NCBI GenBank assembly: GCA_905210415.1
Contig: CAJLWM010000029.1
Coordinates: 1 to 25,975, forward strand
Reading direction: 5' to 3'
Length of the DNA stretch: 25,975 bases
Source: an uncultured Prevotellaceae bacterium
GTDB lineage: Bacteria; Bacteroidota; Bacteroidia; Bacteroidales; Muribaculaceae
Positions 21,348 through 25,975 of this stretch are shown piece after piece (position 1 is the stretch's first letter; every line of letters begins with the position of its first letter). The position numbers were made by a program, and so were the translations under genes. The notes under the pieces are model-generated. The model was not told the origin of the DNA. It searched no databases and worked only from the letters and a program-made list of their open reading frames with translations.

Positions 21348-24260
21348 ATGAAGAAATTATTTTTTAGTTTACTGATCACTTTAGGAGTACTTTACACTCC
21401 GAATGCGATGGCCGAAGGCACGTTACGTACCGGTGGCAAGACTTTGACCGAACAAGGTAGAACCGCCGATTTGCAAAGTTATCTCAAGAACATCTGCGGT
21501 GCCAAAAGCACTGGTAGCAGCGCAACTATCAATGGCACGCCAAACAACAATGTGGGTGACGTGTACTTCGTTGGTATCAACCACTATTGGGTGGGTTCGT
21601 TGCAGAACAATAGTTATAACTCGTACGATCAAATCAACAAGGGCGTTGATAAGATTGAAAAGGTTAAGGATGAGAGCAAGCAAACCACCTCAAGCGGCAC
21701 ATTCTATACCTATGAGGCCAAGAACGCCAACAAGTTCTTCTTTATTGTAAGAAGAGCAAGCAAGAAGACAAAGGATTATAATCTTGCATTTAAGTGGTAC
21801 GACGAATGGAGTTATGTAGAAAACACATCCGGCGGTTATGGACAGCTGACTCCTTGCTATGATCAACTGAAGGACGGTGCTCCATTCTTTGCGCCTCACA
21901 ACTGCGATACTTCGCTCGACACCAACCACTATATCACCCTTAATGACAAGGAAGATGACTCCCCAGAAGGCATAAAGGGCTATAACTTCACTGCATTCCT
22001 CTATGTGCCAACAGGGGCAAGCAACCAATCGAGCTTCGAATCTACAGGAACTGGCGAATACAAATATGTGAAGTCTCAAACTGTGTACGTTTATAAGAGG
22101 GGCAATTCTCCGATTACAGGATTTCTTGGTAGTGCAGAAAAAATCTCATCTGCAAACAGCAATTGGTATGTAAAGAATGCCGATGGTACATTCTCCCAAT
22201 TCCGCAGCAAAGCATCGGATAACTATTATAGCTATACCACATCTCCGGATTCAAGATATGATTACCAAACTGTAGAAATTTATACTCACACAGAGGTAAA
22301 GGCATATAAGAATGCTCCATACGTATTCTTCTATACAGTGGGATTGCAAGGCAACCGCAGCGCTAAGAAGGCTATTTCGTCGGAGTTTGATTGTCCATAC
22401 GATGCCGAGCTTAATTGGAGCACAGCATTCGACAAATACAAAACACAGGTGCCTAACACCAAGTACGACGGCATGAAGGAGCACTACATCCTTGAGCGCT
22501 CTTACGACAAGATCGATTGGGAAACTGTGGAAGGCATAAACGATGTAAATGGCAACAGCGTTTCAGAATCTACTGGCAAGAAGTTCACCGACACTGGTTT
22601 GAAGGACTTCGATGAAACCACCAAGAAGATTGGTTATACCGTATACTACCGCTTGACATCTGTTGTTCAAAAGGCTGATGGCACAGAGATGGCACGCCGC
22701 ATGGCTCCAGAAATCGTAACAATCATGATACCTGGTTCGTCACCATTCTCAATCACATTGGAAGAAGGCGACATGTCGGAATATGTTCCTGGCACAATGG
22801 GTGTAAATGGTTATGTAGATGGCAAAAACATATTTACACATACGCTAATCTGCGCTGAAACAGCCGAGCACGAAACTGTGATTTTGACAGCCGGCGCAAA
22901 GCTTGAACTTATCCGCACCGATAACGAAAACCCTGAAGGCGCGGCAATCGCCGAATTCACAGTTACCGACGCTTCTATGACCCTCGCAGCGCTTGCAAAT
23001 AAGATTGGCGTAGAAGGCCGCGTGGACGAACGCTTCGAAACTGCTCCTGGTGAAAGCAAGGACGCTCAATATCAATTGCGCCTCACCGTTGGCAGCGACG
23101 TTATCCTCTCTAACCTTGTGGATATCGTGGGCAGCAAGGTGGCTAACACCACAGCGATAATGCACCGCTCAGGCACACCTGACGCAGCAACTTGCGCCGA
23201 TGTGGAATTGTTCGGCAACGAAATCAAGTTTAAGCCAGCCAACACGGGTGTGGGTACATACTACCGCATCTACAACAACGGCGAACTGGTGATGACCCTT
23301 ACCGACAACGGTAACCTCACATTCAGCGACGAAAACGGCGTGGTGTATAAGGAAGACGCAGCAGGTATGCTCACTATCACACATAAGTGCGAAAGCGAAC
23401 CAATCGCAGTGGGCGAAACTCAAGAGGAAGCAACAGGCGTGAACTTCCACTATGCAGTGGCACACTACGACAAGAATACTGGCAAATCGTATGGTAGCGC
23501 AGCTAAGGCAGCCGCTTACGAAGGTTCGTTGACCGAACTCGTGGTGAACCTTGCACAACCAAACAAGGGTGAAACTCACGTGGGCTACAGCTACAATTAC
23601 GCATTCATCCGCCCAATCCTCAACTGGTCGCACATCAAGGCCACTTACGACGATGTGAAAGAGCCTATTGGATATCAAATCTGGCGTAAGGTAGAGTTGG
23701 CAGACTTCGAAAAGAATGGCGCTGCCCAGACAGTAGCTCCAGAAATGGCTGGAGGCACTGATGGCAAGAATATCACCAGCGATCCTGACCTGGGCAACTA
23801 TAAGTTGGTGGCTACAGTGGCTAAGGATGTGACAACATACAACGACGACTTCTATTATGCTCGCCGCCCACAATCGACAGGCAATTGGGTTAACCCATTG
23901 AGCGCCGACGAACTTCGTCCAACTTCATACTACATCAAGGCCATCTTCAGCGAAGACGAGACAGTGGCTCAGAATGTATGGGAAAAGAACTCAGGCGCAG
24001 TGAAATTGAACCTCGCAGAAGGCAGCATCTTCACAGCAATCGACGATGTGCAGGCTGAGGGCGTATCAGTAGTGGCAGCAAACGGCGTAATCACCGTGAC
24101 AGGTGTTGTTGGTGCAATCACAGTGTATGGTGCAAACGGACAAGTGGTGGCTATGGCAGAAGGCGATGGCACAACCACCGAGATCGACGCATCATCGTTG
24201 AATGGAGTATATGTAGTAAAGGCAAACAATATGCAACCAACAAAAATCCTTATCAAGTGA
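21348..24260 (+). CDS. large secreted T9SS cargo protein, function unknown
   Basis: A 970-aa protein. The signal peptide MKKLFFSLLITLGVLYTPNAMAEG ends near residue 22 (two pieces: MKKLFFSLLITLGVL, YTPNAMAEG). Residues ~25-340 are rich in Tyr, Asn, Ser and Lys with no recognised family. Around 345-460 and 700-880 there are fibronectin-III-like segments (LERSYDKIDWETVEG, YYRLTSVV; RPILNWSHIKATYDD, GYQIWRKV, TYNDDFYYARRP). The last ~75 residues are a T9SS type A sorting domain (GVITVTGVVGAITVYGANGQ, NGVYVVKANNMQPTKILIK). The protein should cross the outer membrane by T9SS and be surface-anchored or released. No catalytic motif was found, so an adhesin or matrix role is as likely as an enzyme. 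Codon use and GC drop in its first third compared with the rest. Confidence 0.85.
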   Translation: MKKLFFSLLITLGVLYTPNAMAEGTLRTGGKTLTEQGRTADLQSYLKNICGAKSTGSSATINGTPNNNVGDVYFVGINHYWVGSLQNNSYNSYDQINKGVDKIEKVKDESKQTTSSGTFYTYEAKNANKFFFIVRRASKKTKDYNLAFKWYDEWSYVENTSGGYGQLTPCYDQLKDGAPFFAPHNCDTSLDTNHYITLNDKEDDSPEGIKGYNFTAFLYVPTGASNQSSFESTGTGEYKYVKSQTVYVYKRGNSPITGFLGSAEKISSANSNWYVKNADGTFSQFRSKASDNYYSYTTSPDSRYDYQTVEIYTHTEVKAYKNAPYVFFYTVGLQGNRSAKKAISSEFDCPYDAELNWSTAFDKYKTQVPNTKYDGMKEHYILERSYDKIDWETVEGINDVNGNSVSESTGKKFTDTGLKDFDETTKKIGYTVYYRLTSVVQKADGTEMARRMAPEIVTIMIPGSSPFSITLEEGDMSEYVPGTMGVNGYVDGKNIFTHTLICAETAEHETVILTAGAKLELIRTDNENPEGAAIAEFTVTDASMTLAALANKIGVEGRVDERFETAPGESKDAQYQLRLTVGSDVILSNLVDIVGSKVANTTAIMHRSGTPDAATCADVELFGNEIKFKPANTGVGTYYRIYNNGELVMTLTDNGNLTFSDENGVVYKEDAAGMLTITHKCESEPIAVGETQEEATGVNFHYAVAHYDKNTGKSYGSAAKAAAYEGSLTELVVNLAQPNKGETHVGYSYNYAFIRPILNWSHIKATYDDVKEPIGYQIWRKVELADFEKNGAAQTVAPEMAGGTDGKNITSDPDLGNYKLVATVAKDVTTYNDDFYYARRPQSTGNWVNPLSADELRPTSYYIKAIFSEDETVAQNVWEKNSGAVKLNLAEGSIFTAIDDVQAEGVSVVAANGVITVTGVVGAITVYGANGQVVAMAEGDGTTTEIDASSLNGVYVVKANNMQPTKILIK

Positions 24261-24284
24261 TTTACTAATAAATAATTGAACGTG

Positions 24285-24317
24285 AATAGCGGAGTCCGTG
24301 AGGATCCCGCTATTTTT
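24285..24317 (+). terminator. intrinsic terminator of the T9SS cargo gene
   Basis: AATAGCGG (24285-24292) pairs with CCGCTATT (24307-24314), with an inner GTCC/GGAT extension and a GTGA loop, followed by TTT and a T-rich tail. It lies 24 bp after the stop codon. Confidence 0.8.
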
Positions 24318-24350
24318 CTTTAAATAATGGGTAATCTCACAAATTTTCGT

Positions 24351-24358
24351 TATTTTTG
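24351..24358 (+). promoter_or_regulatory. -7 box of pgi
   Basis: TATTTTTG matches TAnnTTTG. No convincing -33 TTTG is seen at 19-21 bp upstream. It lies 63 bp before the pgi start codon, after the terminator of the preceding gene, so pgi has its own transcript. Confidence 0.5.
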
Positions 24359-24421
24359 CAATATGTAACCGAATATAAGTACAGACGAAATCGAAAACAA
24401 AACAAAATAACACATAAAGCA

Positions 24422-25762
24422 ATGGAAACAATTAGGATTAATAATGCTGATGTGCAATGCGCAGTTAGCTCTGCCGACATTGAATCACTTCAATCGGTTG
24501 CCGTATCAGCCGTGGAAAAACTGGAAAACGGAACTGGAGAAGGTAACGATTTCCTTGGCTGGTTGCACCTGCCAAGCGAGACCACCGATGCGTTGCTCGA
24601 CGACATCACAGCTGTGGCTGAGCAGTTGCGCAACACTTGCGAATATGTGGTGGCTATTGGCATTGGCGGTAGCTATCTTGGCGCAAAGGCCGTGATAGAG
24701 GCATTGAGCGACACATTCGCAGCCTACAAGCCTGCAAAGGGCGCAAAGGTGCTGTTCGCTGGCCAAAACATCGGCGAAGACTATCTGTATGATTTAAAGG
24801 AATTGCTCGAAGGCAAGAACTTCGGTATCGTGGTGATCTCTAAGTCGGGAACAACCACCGAACCAGCTATCGCTTTCCGCTTCTTCAAGGAGATGCTTGA
24901 GGCTCAAGTGGGCAAGGCTGAGGCTGCAAAGCGCATCGTGGCTATCACCGACGCCAAGAAGGGCGCATTGCGCAAGTTGGCCGATGAAGAGGGCTACAAG
25001 ACCTTCGTAATCGCCGACAACGTGGGCGGACGCTTCTCGGTGCTCACTCCAGTGGGTTTGGTGCCTATCGCTGTGGCTGGCTACGACGTGAAGGCTCTTG
25101 TGGAAGGCGCTCGCGCTATGGAGGCTGCCACTGCCAACACCGATGCCGACAATGTGGTGATGACCTACGCTAAGACCCGCAACGCCCTCTATAAGGCTGG
25201 CAAGAAGATAGAAATCCTGGTTAACTTCAATCCTAAATTGCACTACGTATCGGAATGGTGGAAGCAGCTCTACGGCGAGAGCGAGGGTAAGGACCACAAG
25301 GGCATTTTCCCTGCTTCGGTAGACGATACCACCGACTTGCACTCTATGGGCCAATGGATTCAAGATGGCGAACGCACAATCTTTGAAACCGTTATCACCG
25401 TGGAAAAGCAAAGCCGCACTTTGGTGATCCCTTCTGATGAGGACAATCTTGACTGCCTTAACTATATCGCCGGCAAGCGTGTGGATGAGGTGAACAAGAT
25501 GGCCGAACTCGGCACTCGCTTGGCACACGTTGACGGCGGCGTGCCTACAATGGTGATTTCAATGCCTGAAATCAGCGAGAGATACCTCGGCGAATTGATC
25601 TACTTCTTTGAGAAGGCTTGTGGCGTGAGCGGATATATCCTCGGTGTGAATCCGTTTAACCAACCAGGCGTGGAGGCTTATAAGAAGAATATGTTTGCGT
25701 TGCTCAACAAGCCTGGTTATGAGGCTGAGAGCGCTGCAATCCAAGCAAAACTCGCAAAGTAA
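24422..25762 (+). CDS. pgi: glucose-6-phosphate isomerase
   Basis: A 446-aa cytosolic enzyme interconverting glucose-6-phosphate and fructose-6-phosphate. ATG 24422 ([11 protein letters not shown]) gives the usual length of the short bacterial family; an upstream ATG at 24356 would fall within the -7 promoter box and add a non-homologous basic tail. The sugar-phosphate-binding SIS domains show [18 protein letters not shown] (78-95) and [13 protein letters not shown] (137-149). The catalytic Glu lies in [12 protein letters not shown], and the C-terminal [16 protein letters not shown] carries the active-site Lys region. All motifs are intact. Confidence 0.96.
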   Translation: METIRINNADVQCAVSSADIESLQSVAVSAVEKLENGTGEGNDFLGWLHLPSETTDALLDDITAVAEQLRNTCEYVVAIGIGGSYLGAKAVIEALSDTFAAYKPAKGAKVLFAGQNIGEDYLYDLKELLEGKNFGIVVISKSGTTTEPAIAFRFFKEMLEAQVGKAEAAKRIVAITDAKKGALRKLADEEGYKTFVIADNVGGRFSVLTPVGLVPIAVAGYDVKALVEGARAMEAATANTDADNVVMTYAKTRNALYKAGKKIEILVNFNPKLHYVSEWWKQLYGESEGKDHKGIFPASVDDTTDLHSMGQWIQDGERTIFETVITVEKQSRTLVIPSDEDNLDCLNYIAGKRVDEVNKMAELGTRLAHVDGGVPTMVISMPEISERYLGELIYFFEKACGVSGYILGVNPFNQPGVEAYKKNMFALLNKPGYEAESAAIQAKLAK

Positions 25763-25773
25763 CCACATATCGG

Positions 25774-25808
25774 GCTACCGATGGAGTATGATGCACTCCT
25801 TTGGTAGC
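25774..25808 (+). terminator. possible terminator hairpin after pgi
   Basis: GCTACC (25774-25779) pairs with GGTAGC (25803-25808), and GGAGT with ACTCC inside, with two mismatched positions and a 7-nt loop. There is no T-run after it, so it is a weak or factor-assisted terminator. Confidence 0.5.
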
Positions 25809-25815
25809 ACCCCTT

Positions 25816-25975
25816 AACTCAAATCGTCATTAGGCCGTATTGCGGATTTTACAGACCGTCCCTACCGGTGAGCGTTTTTCCACAGCACGGAAATTCCCAT
25901 AAAAATCCGCGTTTTTAAAATTCCGAAATCCATCCAAGCCCTAATGCCCGAATTGGGCTTAAGAAACAGCGACGG
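25816..25975 (-). repeat. dispersed intergenic repeat, copy B, reaching the window edge
   Basis: Inverted relative to copy A (20911-21112). The two conserved ends are the tail at 25816-25838 and the head at 25916-25955. The interior differs and is about 40 bp shorter. CCGGTAGGGACG on the minus strand (25857-25868) is shared with the repeat region near 13577 and 13686. Similarity to copy A seems to continue to the last bases of the window. Confidence 0.75.

Noticed and set aside
20911..25975. Composite transposon formed by repeat copies A and B
   Set aside because: There is no transposase gene, no target-site duplication could be seen, and the interior genes (T9SS cargo, pgi) look native; only an inverted dispersed repeat is supported.

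Overview
The window reads as chromosomal DNA of a gut-type Bacteroidota (order Bacteroidales; a Muribaculaceae-like genome is my best guess, from protein style only). The evidence is two secreted proteins with type IX secretion (T9SS) C-terminal sorting domains, an OmpA protein with the PorE-like domain order, Bacteroidota promoters of the TTTG-N19/20-TAnnTTTG type, an argF' carbamoyltransferase carrying the succinylornithine-specific Pro90, and the Bacteroidota NYPYN variant of the RsmA motif. No rRNA, tRNA, CRISPR array or transposase gene was found.

Layout. 1-1118: 3' part of a PD40/carboxypeptidase-regulatory-like/OmpA protein. 1640-5049 (+): rsmA (16S rRNA dimethyltransferase, with a disrupted reading frame at its N-terminus), mgtE (Mg2+ transport) and a carboxy(nor)spermidine dehydrogenase, ending at a perfect 18-bp-stem bidirectional terminator. 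5139-6800 (-): a secreted endonuclease I with a T9SS tail. 6921-8826: an AT-rich accessory island holding a translationally coupled pair on the minus strand (SatD-like protein with a nucleotidyl-cyclase-like N-terminus and a C-terminal HTH, then a DUF3307 membrane protein), a 70-bp operator-like palindrome upstream of their promoter, a small orphan gene, and two further long palindromes. 9077-9904 (+): DUF3298-type lipoprotein. 9985-11517 (-): GNAT/nitrilase fusion. 11761-13446 (+): TGS-domain uridine/nucleoside kinase. 13447-13821: repeat-rich intergenic DNA. 13822-16038 (-): orphan histidine kinase with a periplasmic TPR sensor. 16390-20881 (+): probable operon of a U32 (TrhP-like) protein, argF', an outer membrane beta-barrel protein and a tRNA-dihydrouridine synthase. 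21348-24260 (+): 970-aa T9SS cargo. 24422-25762 (+): pgi.

Most of this is housekeeping (ribosome and tRNA modification, Mg2+, polyamine, arginine and sugar-phosphate metabolism) mixed with cell-surface functions. The PorE-like protein would belong to the machinery that exports the two CTD-tailed proteins. The most unusual stretch is 6.9-8.8 kb. There, a SatD-DUF3307 pair with enzyme-like residues in both partners sits behind a promoter with a perfect -7 box, no recognisable -33 box and a four-half-site palindrome, which looks like an inducible two-component module. The other notable points are the rsmA frame break, which coincides with a degenerate duplication, and a family of dispersed intergenic repeats with copies near 13.7, 21.0 and 25.9 kb, two of them in inverted orientation around the T9SS cargo and pgi.
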